This document shows, one piece after another, positions 33,196 to 44,519 of a stretch of DNA of 64,000 bases; within the stretch, counting starts at the first letter, position 1, and each line of letters begins with the position of its first letter. Source of the DNA: an uncultured Verrucomicrobia subdivision 3 bacterium (GTDB lineage Bacteria > Verrucomicrobiota > Verrucomicrobiia > Limisphaerales > DASXHY01); the NCBI GenBank assembly GCA_937890005.1, contig CALBZA010000015.1, positions 1 through 64,000 of the forward strand. The letters run 5' to 3'. Both the position numbers and the translations under genes were made by a program. The notes below the pieces were generated by a model that was not told the DNA's origin, searched no databases, and worked only from the letters and a program-made list of their open reading frames with translations.

Positions 33196-36100
33196 GTGCC
33201 CAACCTGGAGTGCTGCAGGGCAAGAGCGCGCCTTCGCGCGATCCGAAAAATTTATTTTTATTCCGAGGCGTTTTCATCTGTTCTCCCCGTCATTCTGTTC
33301 CTGGTTCTGGCAACCGCGCCTTTGCGCGCTGCGGCGCTGCCCAATTATTTCCCACGCGTTCTGACCACCGAAGAAGGCCTGCCGCAGAATTCGGTCACGG
33401 CAATCGTTCAGACGCATGACGGTTATCTTTGGATCGGAACCTACGACGGACTCGCGCGTTACGACGGGCATGCCTTCACAATCTTCAACACGGAACGCGA
33501 CAACGCGCCGCAAATGCCAAGCAGTCGTGTCGTCGGGCTGTTTGAGGATGATGAATCGACGCTCTGGATCGCGCATGAATCGGGTGAACTGACGCGGTTT
33601 CGGAATGGACGCTTTGAAACGCTCGATTTCCGTGTGCCGTGGGAAAACCGGAAAATTGTCGCGATGGCCAGAGATGAAACTCGAAAACTCTGGCTGCTTA
33701 ACGAAGAAGGCCGCATGGCGTCGATGGAAGGCGATGTCATCTCGGTTCCCAATCCCGGAAGCACCACGAAGATTGCCTCGCTGGTCCGGACCGATTCCGG
33801 ACGACTTTGGATCGCTTATGCGGGGCTCGTGTTTTCGCTGACGAACAACCAGCTGGTGGCGTTGGGAACCGAAGCGGAACTGGGCGGATACGTCACGGGC
33901 ATTGCTGCGAGTGGCGGGGATTCCCTCTGGATTTTCACCGGCGACCGGTTGCGGAAGTGGACGGGCGGGGAGCTGGTCGCCGATCTGGGGCGAAGTCCAT
34001 GGGAACAGAGTTCCGTGAGCGTGGTGATTGAATTGCGATCCGGCGCGCTGGCCGTCGGCACGCTCGACAGTGGCGTTTACATTGTGTTTCCCGAGAAAGG
34101 AGCGCTGCACTTCGATCGCTCAAATGGATTTCCGCATGATTGGACCCGCTGTCTCGTGGAAGATCGCGAAGGAACTCTTTGGGCCGGCACAGGCAGCGGC
34201 GGACTGGTGGCGTTGCGCGCTGGAAACGTGGCGACGGTGAACCCGCCCGATCTCTGGCACGAACGCGACCTCCTGTCGGTGACTGCCACCCCGGACGGTT
34301 CGATCTGGATCGGCACGGAAGGAATCGGGCTCTACCGGTTTCAGAATCATCAGTGGACGAGGTTCGCCGAAGAACATGGTTTCTCGAATGTGTTCGTCTG
34401 GTCCGCTTCGGCGAAGCCCGACGGCGAACTTTGGGCGGGAACGTGGGGAGGCGGCGTTTACATGTGGAAAGGAGAGCAATTCGTTCCGCCGGTCGGCCTG
34501 GAGGGGTTTAATCTGCCCGCACCCGCCATTCTGCACAGCAGGAACAACATTACATGGATCGGCACGGGCGCGGGACTGTTGAGATACAAGGATGGGCAGA
34601 CGACGCTCTTCGGACGGAATGTCGGATTGGAGCGTCCTGATGTTCGCGCCATTGTGGAAGATGACTCCGGCGGAATCTGGTTTGGAATGATGGGTGGCGG
34701 GCTGGCCTGTTTGCGGGATGGAACGGTTCGGCAGTTTCATCAGGCGGACGGGCTTTCGAGCGAATATGTCCAGGCACTGCGTTGGGACAAAACCGGCGTC
34801 CTCTGGATCGGAACCTACGGCGGTGGCATCAATCGGTGGAAGGACGGACGTCTCTCGACAATCAGCATGGCGGAGGGATTGCCGAATAATGTGATCTGCC
34901 ACATTGAAGACGATGAGTCGGGAAATCTTTGGTTCAGTTCGCGCGGCGGCATCTTTCGCGTGGCAAAAACGGAGTTGAATCAGTGCGCCGATGGATTGAG
35001 CCGTTCGGTGGCGTGTTTGAGTTACGGAAAAGGAGACGGAATGCCGACGCTCGAATGCACAGGTGGTTTTCAGCCCGCAGGCTGCAGAACAGGCGACGGG
35101 CGCCTTTGGTTTCCAACGACGAAGGGTCTCGTTGTAATCGATCCAGCGAATGCGAAACCGAACCAGCTGCCGCCGCCGGTGGTGATCGAAAGCGTGGTGG
35201 TGAATGGAAAACCGGTGCCGGTCGGTCCGCGACACACTGCGCAGCTGATTGTCAGACCGAATGAGCGCCTTTCAGAAATCCGTTACACCGCACTGACGTT
35301 CGTTGCGACCGAAAAGGTGAGATTCCGCTACCGGCTGAAAGGTCTTGAAACGGAGTGGAACGATGCCGGCAATGAGCGTGTGGTGAATTACAGCTACGTC
35401 CCGCCGGGGAACTATGTGTTCGAATTGAAAGCCTGCAACAGTGACGGCATCTGGAACGAAACGGGTGCCAGTCTTTCGTTTGTGGCCCAGCCGCATCTCT
35501 GGCAGCGATGGTGGTTTCAGCTGCTGGAGGTGTTGCTCGCGGCGGCATTGTTGATTGCCGTTGTGCTCGTGATTTCGCGGCGCCGCATGCGGCTGAAACT
35601 CGAGCGGCTTGAACGTCAGAGGGCAATCGAACGCGAACGCGCGCGCATCGCGCAGGACATTCACGACAACCTCGGTGCGAGCCTCACGCGCATTTCGCTG
35701 TTGAGCCAGTCGGCGCATTCCGAGCTCGAGAATCCCGCCCGTGCCGCCACACAGCTCGATCGCATTTACGACACAGCCCGCGAACTGACCCGCGCGATGG
35801 ATGAAATCGTCTGGGCCGTGAATCCGCAGCACGACACGCTCGACAGTCTTGCGAATTATCTGGGCAAGTTCGCGCAGGATTTTCTTGGGCCGCTTCAGAT
35901 TCGATGCCGTCTCGATGTTCCAGTGGAACTGCCGCACTGGCCGGTGACAGCGGAGATGCGGCACAACCTGTTCCTCGCTTTCAAGGAAGCGTTGCACAAC
36001 GTCGTGAAACATGCGGGTGCGTCGGAGGTCACCCTTGCATTGAGCCTGGACCCAACCGCGTTCACGTTCGTGATACGGGACAACGGCCGCGGTTTCCTGC

Positions 36101-36276
36101 CGAACGATGTCGCGCGTGATACCAAATCGGAAGGAAGAATTTCATCCGGCAACGGACTCGTGAACATGCGCGGGCGGCTTGAGAAAATGAACGGCGCATT
36201 GGAGGTTGAAGGCGCTCCCCGCGCCGGAACCACGGTGCGGTTCAGAGTGCCGGTAATAATACAGGTGGACAAATGA
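33196..36276 (+). CDS. Two-component propeller sensor histidine kinase
   Basis: A large sensor of roughly 1026 aa, in the style of hybrid propeller kinases but without a C-terminal receiver. After a signal or anchor segment (SVLPVILFLVLATAPLRAAA), two seven-bladed propellers are built of Reg_prop repeats ending in DGYLWIGTYDGLARYD, ESTLWIAHES, GVLWIGTYGGG and similar. Next come a Y_Y_Y-type beta domain (RFRYRLKGLETEWNDAG), one membrane helix (LLEVLLAAALLIAVVLVI), a HisKA_3 dimerisation helix with IHDNLGASLTRISLLSQ and a HATPase domain ending GLVNMRGRLEKM. The start is uncertain: GTG at 33196 is used, but TTG at 33070 is possible, and no ribosome site helps. The downstream NarL-type regulator overlaps by 4 nt and is probably its partner. 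Confidence 0.85.
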   Translation: MPNLECCRARARLRAIRKIYFYSEAFSSVLPVILFLVLATAPLRAAALPNYFPRVLTTEEGLPQNSVTAIVQTHDGYLWIGTYDGLARYDGHAFTIFNTERDNAPQMPSSRVVGLFEDDESTLWIAHESGELTRFRNGRFETLDFRVPWENRKIVAMARDETRKLWLLNEEGRMASMEGDVISVPNPGSTTKIASLVRTDSGRLWIAYAGLVFSLTNNQLVALGTEAELGGYVTGIAASGGDSLWIFTGDRLRKWTGGELVADLGRSPWEQSSVSVVIELRSGALAVGTLDSGVYIVFPEKGALHFDRSNGFPHDWTRCLVEDREGTLWAGTGSGGLVALRAGNVATVNPPDLWHERDLLSVTATPDGSIWIGTEGIGLYRFQNHQWTRFAEEHGFSNVFVWSASAKPDGELWAGTWGGGVYMWKGEQFVPPVGLEGFNLPAPAILHSRNNITWIGTGAGLLRYKDGQTTLFGRNVGLERPDVRAIVEDDSGGIWFGMMGGGLACLRDGTVRQFHQADGLSSEYVQALRWDKTGVLWIGTYGGGINRWKDGRLSTISMAEGLPNNVICHIEDDESGNLWFSSRGGIFRVAKTELNQCADGLSRSVACLSYGKGDGMPTLECTGGFQPAGCRTGDGRLWFPTTKGLVVIDPANAKPNQLPPPVVIESVVVNGKPVPVGPRHTAQLIVRPNERLSEIRYTALTFVATEKVRFRYRLKGLETEWNDAGNERVVNYSYVPPGNYVFELKACNSDGIWNETGASLSFVAQPHLWQRWWFQLLEVLLAAALLIAVVLVISRRRMRLKLERLERQRAIERERARIAQDIHDNLGASLTRISLLSQSAHSELENPARAATQLDRIYDTARELTRAMDEIVWAVNPQHDTLDSLANYLGKFAQDFLGPLQIRCRLDVPVELPHWPVTAEMRHNLFLAFKEALHNVVKHAGASEVTLALSLDPTAFTFVIRDNGRGFLPNDVARDTKSEGRISSGNGLVNMRGRLEKMNGALEVEGAPRAGTTVRFRVPVIIQVDK

Positions 36277-36992
36277 GTGTCGGCAAAAATGACGACAGGC
36301 CTTCGCGTTCCAGCACAAGTAAGCTGAGCCGCGTGAGCATCGGCGTTTCAATGATCGAAGACGACGCTCCCGCCCGCGAGATCATCGCCGGGTGGATTCG
36401 CCGCGCGGAGGGATTCCATCTCGTGAGCGAACATGGGAGCGCCGAAAGCGCGCTGGCGAAGATGCCGGCGGAAAATCCGAATGTCGTGCTGGTTGACATC
36501 AATCTTCCCGGCATGAGCGGCATCGAATGCATCGGCCGGCTGAAGCCGATCCTTCCCGAAACGCAGTTTGTGATGGTGACGGTGTACGAGGATGCTGATC
36601 ACATCTTTCACGCGCTGGCCGTCGGAGCGAGCGGCTATTTGCTGAAACAGACACCGCGCGCCGATCTGCTTGCGGCATTGAAGGAAGTTCATGCCGGTGG
36701 TTCACCGATGAGCAGCAACATTGCGCGCAAGGTGGTGCAGTCATTTCGCCGTCCCGAACTGGAGGCGAATCCCAGCTATGAACTGTCGCCCCGCGAACGC
36801 GAAGTGCTCGAACTGCTCGCACGCGGGTATCTCTACAAGGAAATTGCCGATTCGCTGCAGATCAGTGTGCCGACGGTGAACACCTACATCCGTCGCATCT
36901 ACGAAAAGCTGCACGTCCGTTCTCGCGCCCAGGCAGTGGCGAAATATGCAAATTTCCCGCTCGGCCATTCCCCCGGCAGCAATGCTGCGTGA
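36273..36992 (+). CDS. NarL/FixJ-type response regulator
   Basis: A 239-aa transcription factor. The receiver domain (about residues 25-145) has the acidic pair EDD, the phosphorylation Asp in VDINLPGMSG, a Thr in MVTVYED and the Lys in GYLLKQT. The C-terminal LuxR-type HTH starts at LSPREREVLELLARG and continues to SVPTVNTYIRRIYEKL. It overlaps the propeller kinase gene by ATGA and is therefore the likely cognate output of that kinase. The target genes are not evident. Confidence 0.92.
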   Translation: MSVGKNDDRPSRSSTSKLSRVSIGVSMIEDDAPAREIIAGWIRRAEGFHLVSEHGSAESALAKMPAENPNVVLVDINLPGMSGIECIGRLKPILPETQFVMVTVYEDADHIFHALAVGASGYLLKQTPRADLLAALKEVHAGGSPMSSNIARKVVQSFRRPELEANPSYELSPREREVLELLARGYLYKEIADSLQISVPTVNTYIRRIYEKLHVRSRAQAVAKYANFPLGHSPGSNAA

Positions 36993-37262
36993 AGCGGTCC
37001 GCTTCTGTTTTTCACCACATTGAGGTGTTGTCAGAACACAGGTCTTCCGTGGCTCTGACCGGTCTCAACGAGATCCGCCTGATGAAGTTCCCGAACGAGA
37101 ATCATGGCGCGAATCGTGAACGAATTTGCTCTGTTCGCATTTCTTTTTCCCGCATTCGCTCCTGAAGAAAAATTTCCGCTTTCCTGTTCTACGCGCTTGG
37201 CAGGATGCGTTCTCGCAAGCATTGTGATTTCATTCCGGGATCAGCGTCCGGGATTTTTTGTG

Positions 37263-38721
37263 ATGAGCGATTCGCGAAACAGGATAACAGGATCGAATTA
37301 TTCCGCGGGTGGTTTTCGACGGATCACACGGCTGGTGCCGCAGGTGAAAGTTCGCTTCGTCGGCTTCATGCTGGTTGTGGTTTCCGGCGGCATTCTCCTC
37401 TCGTGGATCACGCACAGCATCTGGAACCAGCTCGACAAGCTGCAGAAGGAACACTCGGCGGTGAAGAGCGAGAGCTTTTATCTCGGCGTGCATCTGCGCG
37501 GCGCAATCCGCAGTCTCAATGACAAGCTGCTGCAATACGGCGTTTCGAGAGATCCGCTGGTGCGGAGTGCGTTTATCGAGGAGTCGGTGGAGCTCAAGGC
37601 GTGGATTCAGACGAACCGTTTTCATCTGGATCAGATGGTTGATGTGCAGTTGTTGCAAAGCCTCGAAGTCTCGCGACAGCTGGAGATTCTGCTTGAGGCA
37701 GAGGCTGAGTATGACCGGTATCTCACGAACACAGTGGAGCTGCTCGCGGAGGCAGGAATCGAGGACGAAAGCATTTCGTTTGAGAAGCTCTATCGAAAGG
37801 TGCGCGAAATCTCGAGCAGCCTGTTTCCGTTGTGCGACAGCCTCGTGAAGGCGCAACGACTGGGGTTCTCAGAGTTTCTGAATGAAACGCAGCGAACACT
37901 CGCCAGTCATCAACGGCTGCTCCAGCTCTGTTCCGTGCTCATCCTCGGCCTTGCGATTGCCCTCGCGCTGCTGGTTTATCGCGGAATGATCGCACCGTTG
38001 CGGGTTGGGTTGAGCGAAAGCCAGACGATCATCGAACGTCAGGAAAAGCTGGCGTCGCTCGGCATTCTTGCATCCGGCGTCGCGCACGAAATCCGAAATC
38101 CGCTCACGGCGATCAAGTTCCGGTTGTTCAGTCTGCGCAAGGCGCTGCCCGACGTGGCGCAAAGTGAAGACGCGGGCATCATCGCCAGCGAAATCAACCG
38201 GCTGGAACGGATCGTCCAGGACTTTCTACAGTTCGCCCGGCCGTCCGAACCGCGGCTGGCCAAGATACCCGCGAGCCAGATTCTCAGGGATGTGCATCAG
38301 TTGCTGCGCCCCCAGCTGGAACGGTCGGCGATCGAGCTGAACATTGAATTGCAGGATGCGGTGGAAATTTTCGCCGACGCGCAGCAGATCAAGCAGGTGC
38401 TCATCAACCTGATTCAGAACTCGGCGGAGAACATTGGCAGGAACGGAACGGTGATGCTCCGGTTGCGGACCGACACTGCTGATCTCGAGGGCAGGGAACG
38501 CTCGGTGGTGATTCTCGCCGTGACCGACACCGGAAAAGGAATCCCGCCCGAGGTGGAATCACGCCTGTTCGATCCGTTCTTCACGACCAAGGAAGGTGGA
38601 ACGGGCCTGGGACTGGCGATTGCCTCGCGCATTGTCGAGAAGCACGGCGGCATGCTGCGATACAAGACGAAGCTCAATTACGGCACCACCTTCGAAGTGG
38701 TGCTGCCCGGAATCGAAAACG

Positions 38722-38747
<26 letters not shown>
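37263..38747 (+). CDS. Membrane-bound sensor histidine kinase (NtrB-like)
   Basis: A 494-aa sensor in the inner membrane. One membrane segment (VRFVGFMLVVVSGGILLSWIT) and a second (VLILGLAIALALLVYRGM) flank an all-helical periplasmic domain of about 190 residues; a short linker then leads to a HisKA domain with the phosphoacceptor in GVAHEIRNPLTAIK. The HATPase domain has NLIQNSAENI, VTDTGKGIPPEV and GTGLGLAIASRIVEKHGG. The ATG at 37263 is taken as the start; an earlier ATG at 37104 would add a second hydrophobic N-terminus. The next gene, an NtrC-type regulator, overlaps by 26 nt and is very probably the partner. Confidence 0.88.
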
Positions 38748-40152
<1,405 letters not shown>

Positions 40153-40278
40153 TGGATGCATAGTTCCGTCCCGGGGATTGAGACTCGGACTGGGAAAACG
40201 GAATGAATGGCGGAGAAAAGGAGGCGGCACAGTCTTATGAATGATGCTGTTCATCAGCGTGAGTTTGCCCGAAAAACA

Positions 40279-40306
40279 TTGAGTTCAACCCACGAAGAAT
40301 TAGGGT
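40279..40306 (+). promoter_or_regulatory. Candidate promoter of the thymidylate-kinase-like pair
   Basis: TTGAGT (40279-40284), 16-nt spacer, TAGGGT (40301-40306), 16 nt before the ATG at 40323 (or 10 nt before a GTG at 40317). Confidence 0.4.
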
Positions 40307-40322
40307 TTGCGGCAACGTGGCG

Positions 40323-41081
40323 ATGAAAACGTTTGCTGAATTGAACTTTCCCGGCCGGTTGATTGCCGTCGAAGGACTGGATGGCTCGGGGAAGTCCACG
40401 CAGATTTACCTCCTCAAGCGGTGGCTCGAGGCGGAGGGCATCCGGGTTTACTTCAGCGAATGGAATTCGTCGGAGCTGGTGAAATCCGCAACGAGCAAGG
40501 GCAAGAAGCGTGAGCTGCTGACACCAACAACCTTCAGTCTGATTCACGCAACCGATTTTGCGGACCGTTACGAGAGGCATCTCCTTCCACTGCTGCGCGC
40601 GGGTTACGTGGTGCTGTGCGATCGCTACATTTACACCGCGTTTGCGCGGGATGTCGTGCGCGGCTGTCCGCCGCAATGGGTGCGCGGCGTTTATAACTTT
40701 GCCGCGCTGCCCGACATTACGTTCTTCTTCAAGGCAGACCTGGAGGTTTCGCTGAATCGAATTCTGGAAGGTCGTCCCAAGTTGAAGTTCTTCGAGGCGG
40801 GAATGGATTTGCGGCTTTCGCCTGATCCGTATGAAAGCTTTCGGATTTTTCAGGGACGGATTCTCGAGCAATACCTGGCGATGAGCACGGAGTTCAATTT
40901 CATCGTGATCGATGCGAACCAGCGCGTGGAGGCGCAGCAGGGTGTGGTGCGGCAGCTGGTGCAGGAGCGGATCGATCTGTCGCGCTACCTTCGGCGCAAT
41001 CCACTGCCATTGCCGCCTCAGCGCCGCTCGGAGAGCAAGGTGGTGGTGGCGTCGGATCCGGATGACGAATCGGTGGAATGA
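40323..41081 (+). CDS. Thymidylate-kinase-like P-loop kinase, first of tandem pair
   Basis: A 252-aa cytoplasmic P-loop kinase. The P-loop is GLDGSGKST near residues 20-28. It resembles dTMP kinases in RLIAVEGLDG, the DRYIYTAFARDV segment and its overall length of domain, but the classical substrate motif with DRY-x-x-S-x-x-AYQ is replaced by DRYIYTAFARD, so the nucleotide specificity may differ. The tail after residue 235 is low-complexity and hydrophilic (LPLPPQRRSES). The next gene overlaps by ATGA and encodes a second divergent member. ATG at 40323 is preferred; GTG at 40317 would add two residues. Confidence 0.75.
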   Translation: MKTFAELNFPGRLIAVEGLDGSGKSTQIYLLKRWLEAEGIRVYFSEWNSSELVKSATSKGKKRELLTPTTFSLIHATDFADRYERHLLPLLRAGYVVLCDRYIYTAFARDVVRGCPPQWVRGVYNFAALPDITFFFKADLEVSLNRILEGRPKLKFFEAGMDLRLSPDPYESFRIFQGRILEQYLAMSTEFNFIVIDANQRVEAQQGVVRQLVQERIDLSRYLRRNPLPLPPQRRSESKVVVASDPDDESVE

Positions 41082-41809
41082 GAAAGAATTTCAAGAGCAC
41101 GATCGTTGTTCCGCAGCCTGGCCGGCGGCGGTTTTATGGGCATGGGATTCCGGGCGTTGAACCGGAGGAGCTTGTCGGGAAACTGATCGTCGTCGAAGGA
41201 GCGGATGGTTCGGGACGCTCGACGCAGATCGCGCGGCTGGTGGACTGGCTGGAAACCGGCGGTCATGCGACGGTTCAGGTGGGTTTGAAGCGATCGACAC
41301 TGGTCAGTGAAGAGCTCGAACGCGCACAGGGAGGAAACATCCTGAGCCGCACAACGCTTGGACTGTTCTACGCGACTGACTTTGCCGATCAGCTCGAGAA
41401 CATCATCCTTCCGGCGCTCAAGGCCGGGTTCATTGTTCTGGCGGATCGTTACATCTACACGCTGATGGCGCGTGACATGGTTCGCGGGATGGACGAAGAC
41501 TGGCTGACGAATCTTTACGGGATCGCGCTGGAACCAGATGCCGTGTTCTATCTGGAAGTGGATGCCGAGGAGCTGGTGCAGCGAAATCTTTCGAAAAGCG
41601 CGACGCTGGACTACTGGGAAAGCGGCATGGACCTTGGATTTTCGCGCGATATGTTCGACAGCTTTGTGCGGTATCAGACCGCGATGAAGACGGCCTTTCG
41701 AAAGCTTCAGAAGACCTATGGTTTTACGATTGTGGACAGCAACCGCCCGGTGGACGCGGTCACACGGGAATTACGGAAGAAGATCGATCGCGTCCTTCAG
41801 GGGCGATAA
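41078..41809 (+). CDS. Thymidylate-kinase-like P-loop kinase, second of tandem pair
   Basis: A 243-aa paralogue of the preceding protein with an extra N-terminal stretch of about 35 residues. The P-loop is GADGSGRST, with Arg in place of the usual Lys, which is unusual because that Lys contacts the ATP phosphates. The shared motifs are FYATDFADQLE, DRYIYTLMARDMVRGM, LEVDAEELVQRNL and ESGMDLGFSRDMFDSF. The Lys-to-Arg change suggests weak or altered catalysis, or a regulatory half of a heterodimer. It follows the first gene with a 4-nt overlap, so they are probably made in equal amounts. A true dTMP kinase function for either is unproven. Confidence 0.72.
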   Translation: MRKNFKSTIVVPQPGRRRFYGHGIPGVEPEELVGKLIVVEGADGSGRSTQIARLVDWLETGGHATVQVGLKRSTLVSEELERAQGGNILSRTTLGLFYATDFADQLENIILPALKAGFIVLADRYIYTLMARDMVRGMDEDWLTNLYGIALEPDAVFYLEVDAEELVQRNLSKSATLDYWESGMDLGFSRDMFDSFVRYQTAMKTAFRKLQKTYGFTIVDSNRPVDAVTRELRKKIDRVLQGR

Positions 41810-41916
41810 TGGCCGGATTTGCTGGGGAAATCGCTTGTGAGAAAATAGCGATTCAGTAGGATGCGGAAGTGCCGATCTGTTGAATGGTTTGTTGAGTCGA
41901 GACGAACTTAAGAAGT

Positions 41917-43197
41917 ATGCCCTCGTCTGCACCATTTGAAGTCGCCGTTGCCGAGGCCGAACCCGTTGAACCGGTCCAGCGTCGTGGAACTCTTCTCATC
42001 GTTGACGACGAGGAGGGCCCGAGGCAGTCCCTCCGAGTCATCTTCAAGGACGAATACGACGTGCTGATGGCTGAAAGCGGCGCCCATGCGATTGAGCTGG
42101 CGCAGCATCATCCCATCGATGTGGCAGTGCTGGATATCCGGATGGCCGGAATGTCTGGGATCGAAACGCTGGAGAAACTGAAGGCGGTGCATCCGGACAT
42201 CGAGGTCGTCATGATGACGGCCTTCGAGACCACGGACACAATGCGGCAGGCGCTCCGGTTGCGGGCGTGCGATTACATCAACAAGCCTTTCGATCTTTCA
42301 ACCATGCGCGCGGCCGTGAGCCGGGCGATGCAGCGGCGGACTCTGGAGAGTGAGATTCACGACAACGAGGAAAAACTCCAGCAGCTGATGATCGAGCTGG
42401 AGAACCAGAAGATCGAGGAGCAGATCGCCAACACGCGCGGTGAGATTTACGCCAGCATCCTCCACGACATCAACGGGCCGCTCACCGTCATTTCAGGTTT
42501 CGTTCAGTTGATGAACCAGCGTTTCAACAACGCTTCCCGGCTGGAGCAGGATGATGTCGCCTTCCTGAAAGACCGCCTGAAGATCATTACGCGCCAGATC
42601 ACCAACTGCATCGAGATTTCCCGCCGTTACCTTGGCTTCCTCCGCAAGCAGTCGGATGAAGCACCGCGGGTTGGAGTGAACCAGCTTCTTGCCGACCTGC
42701 AACATCTCGTCAACGTCCATCCCAGCCTTCAGCACAACACCTTCACCCTTCACCCTCTCGCCGAGGACATCGGTGTGAAGATGAATGGCACGGACCTGAT
42801 TCAGGTGCTGCTGAATCTTTCGGTGAACGCATTCCAGTGTTCCCCAAAACCTCACGAGGTTTCGATTATGGGAACTGTCCTTTACGAACCGTTGGATCTC
42901 ACGACGCTCCGGGACAGTGCGGAGGTGCGCATTTTGAACCTGGAGAAGTTTGAGAACACAGCTCCGCTGCTCCAGGTGTCGGTTTCGGACACGGGCCCGG
43001 GAATTCCACCCGAAGTTTTGCCCAGGATTTTTCAGCCGTATTTTACGACGAAAGGATCGCGTCAGGGGACTGGCCTTGGGTTGAACATCGTTCAACGCCT
43101 GGTCAAGGAGGCCCACGGCGCGCTGCATGTTCACACGCGTGCGAACATTGGAACCACCTTCACCGTCTATCTTCCGGCTTCAAGATTGTTGAAGTGA
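41917..43197 (+). CDS. Receiver-histidine kinase (REC-HisKA-HATPase)
   Basis: A 426-aa cytoplasmic protein that combines a receiver domain at the N-terminus with a kinase core at the C-terminus. The receiver has VDDEEGPRQSL, the phosphorylation Asp in VAVLDIRMAGMSG, MMTAFETTD and INKPFDL. A coiled linker (EKLQQLMIELENQKIEEQ) leads to the DHp domain with ILHDINGPLTVISGFVQL and then HATPase motifs NLSVNAFQ, SDTGPGIPPEV, and GTGLGLNIVQRLVKEAHG. The receiver at the N-terminus suggests that the kinase is itself controlled by another phosphodonor. It probably works with the REC-HDOD gene 96 nt downstream. Confidence 0.9.
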   Translation: MPSSAPFEVAVAEAEPVEPVQRRGTLLIVDDEEGPRQSLRVIFKDEYDVLMAESGAHAIELAQHHPIDVAVLDIRMAGMSGIETLEKLKAVHPDIEVVMMTAFETTDTMRQALRLRACDYINKPFDLSTMRAAVSRAMQRRTLESEIHDNEEKLQQLMIELENQKIEEQIANTRGEIYASILHDINGPLTVISGFVQLMNQRFNNASRLEQDDVAFLKDRLKIITRQITNCIEISRRYLGFLRKQSDEAPRVGVNQLLADLQHLVNVHPSLQHNTFTLHPLAEDIGVKMNGTDLIQVLLNLSVNAFQCSPKPHEVSIMGTVLYEPLDLTTLRDSAEVRILNLEKFENTAPLLQVSVSDTGPGIPPEVLPRIFQPYFTTKGSRQGTGLGLNIVQRLVKEAHGALHVHTRANIGTTFTVYLPASRLLK

Positions 43198-43292
43198 CGC
43201 ATTCGCGTTACTTGTATCAAGGGGCTTGAGATCAAGTTTGCCTCCAGCCTGTCGATATCAGCAACGGCCCAGAGGCTTCGATCGGACGACAC

Positions 43293-44513
43293 ATGGACGT
43301 GATTAAAAAGCGAATTTTGTTTGTGGAGGACAATCCGGTCCTTCTGCAGATGTATCAGGTCATGCTGGAGCATGACCCGCGGTGGGACGTCACAGTGGCC
43401 GAAGGAGGACCGCAGGCAATCGAATTGATGGAACGCCAGCCGTTTGACGTCGTCGTCTCCGACCTGCGCATGCCGCGGATGAACGGTGTGGACCTGCTTG
43501 AGATCGTCCGCGATCGGTTCCCCAAAGTTTCCCGCATCATCATCTCGGGCCTCAGCGACCAGGAGGAGGTCGCGCGATCGCTCGGCGCCACGCATCAGTT
43601 CCTGGCCAAACCGTTTGACGTTCGCAGCCTGACCTCAACGCTCGACCGGCTTCGAAGTCTCGATTCCTATCTGCGAAATGACCGTTTGAAGGCGCTCGTT
43701 GGCGGTCTGACATCGCTGCCCAGTTTTCCGTCGCTCTACCTGGAGATCATGAAGGAACTCAATTCGGAGAATCCTTCGGTGGAATCGATCGCCGGAGTGA
43801 TCGCGCGTGATCCGGGAATGACGGCGAAGATGCTGCAGATCGTGAACTCTGCGGCGATCGGCCTTTCGCGAAAGGTTGGCAGCCCTTATGAAGCGGTACA
43901 ATTTCTCGGATTCGGAACCGTTCGGTCACTCGTTCTTTCCGCCCACATTTTTTCCTGCTTCGAGAAAACCGATCTCCGTGGATTTTCCGTAACGGAACTT
44001 TGGAATCACGGAATGCGGACGGCGCGGGTCGCGTGCATGATCATGCAATACGAACAGGCGGAGCCGGCAGAGGTGGAGGATGCGTATCTTGCCGGAATGC
44101 TGCATGACATGGGCAAGCTGATCCTTGCCGAAGGATTGCCAGATCGGTTTCAGCAGGCACTGACGCTCGCGGCGGAAAGAAACGTTCCGTTGCACGAGGC
44201 GGAAAAGGAAGTTTTCGGCGCCACGCACGCCAGTGTTGCGGCTTATTTGCTGGGGCTGTGGGGCTTGCCTGCGTCGATCGTCGAGGCCGTCGCGCTTCAT
44301 CATACACCCGCCGAGAGCCCGGTGCGGACTCTCAGTCCGTTGACAGCGGTTCACGTGGCCGATGTGCTGGAGCGGGAAATTTCTCGCACGGCGCTTCCCG
44401 GCCAGACAGCTGAGCTGGACGTGAATTACATCGCGGCCGTGCGTTGCGACAATCGTCTGAACGCCTGGCGGAATGAGGCGGCGATGATCGTGAATGTTCC
44501 GTCGCGCGATTAG
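43293..44513 (+). CDS. Receiver-HDOD domain protein
   Basis: A 406-aa cytoplasmic signalling protein. The receiver domain (residues 1-120) has VEDNPVLLQM, the phosphorylation Asp in VVVSDLRMPRMNG, IISGLSDQE and LAKPFDV. The C-terminal HDOD domain (about 140-340) has LPSFPSLYLEIMKEL, IARDPGMTAKMLQIVNSA, AVQFLGFGTVRSLVL, and the HD-like sequence MLHDMGKLILAE. HDOD domains lack intact HD phosphodiesterase activity in most cases, but here HD is followed by GK, so hydrolytic activity is possible. It converges on dapL with only 6 nt between stops, and there is no terminator. Confidence 0.9.
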   Translation: MDVIKKRILFVEDNPVLLQMYQVMLEHDPRWDVTVAEGGPQAIELMERQPFDVVVSDLRMPRMNGVDLLEIVRDRFPKVSRIIISGLSDQEEVARSLGATHQFLAKPFDVRSLTSTLDRLRSLDSYLRNDRLKALVGGLTSLPSFPSLYLEIMKELNSENPSVESIAGVIARDPGMTAKMLQIVNSAAIGLSRKVGSPYEAVQFLGFGTVRSLVLSAHIFSCFEKTDLRGFSVTELWNHGMRTARVACMIMQYEQAEPAEVEDAYLAGMLHDMGKLILAEGLPDRFQQALTLAAERNVPLHEAEKEVFGATHASVAAYLLGLWGLPASIVEAVALHHTPAESPVRTLSPLTAVHVADVLEREISRTALPGQTAELDVNYIAAVRCDNRLNAWRNEAAMIVNVPSRD

Positions 44514-44519
44514 CGGCGA

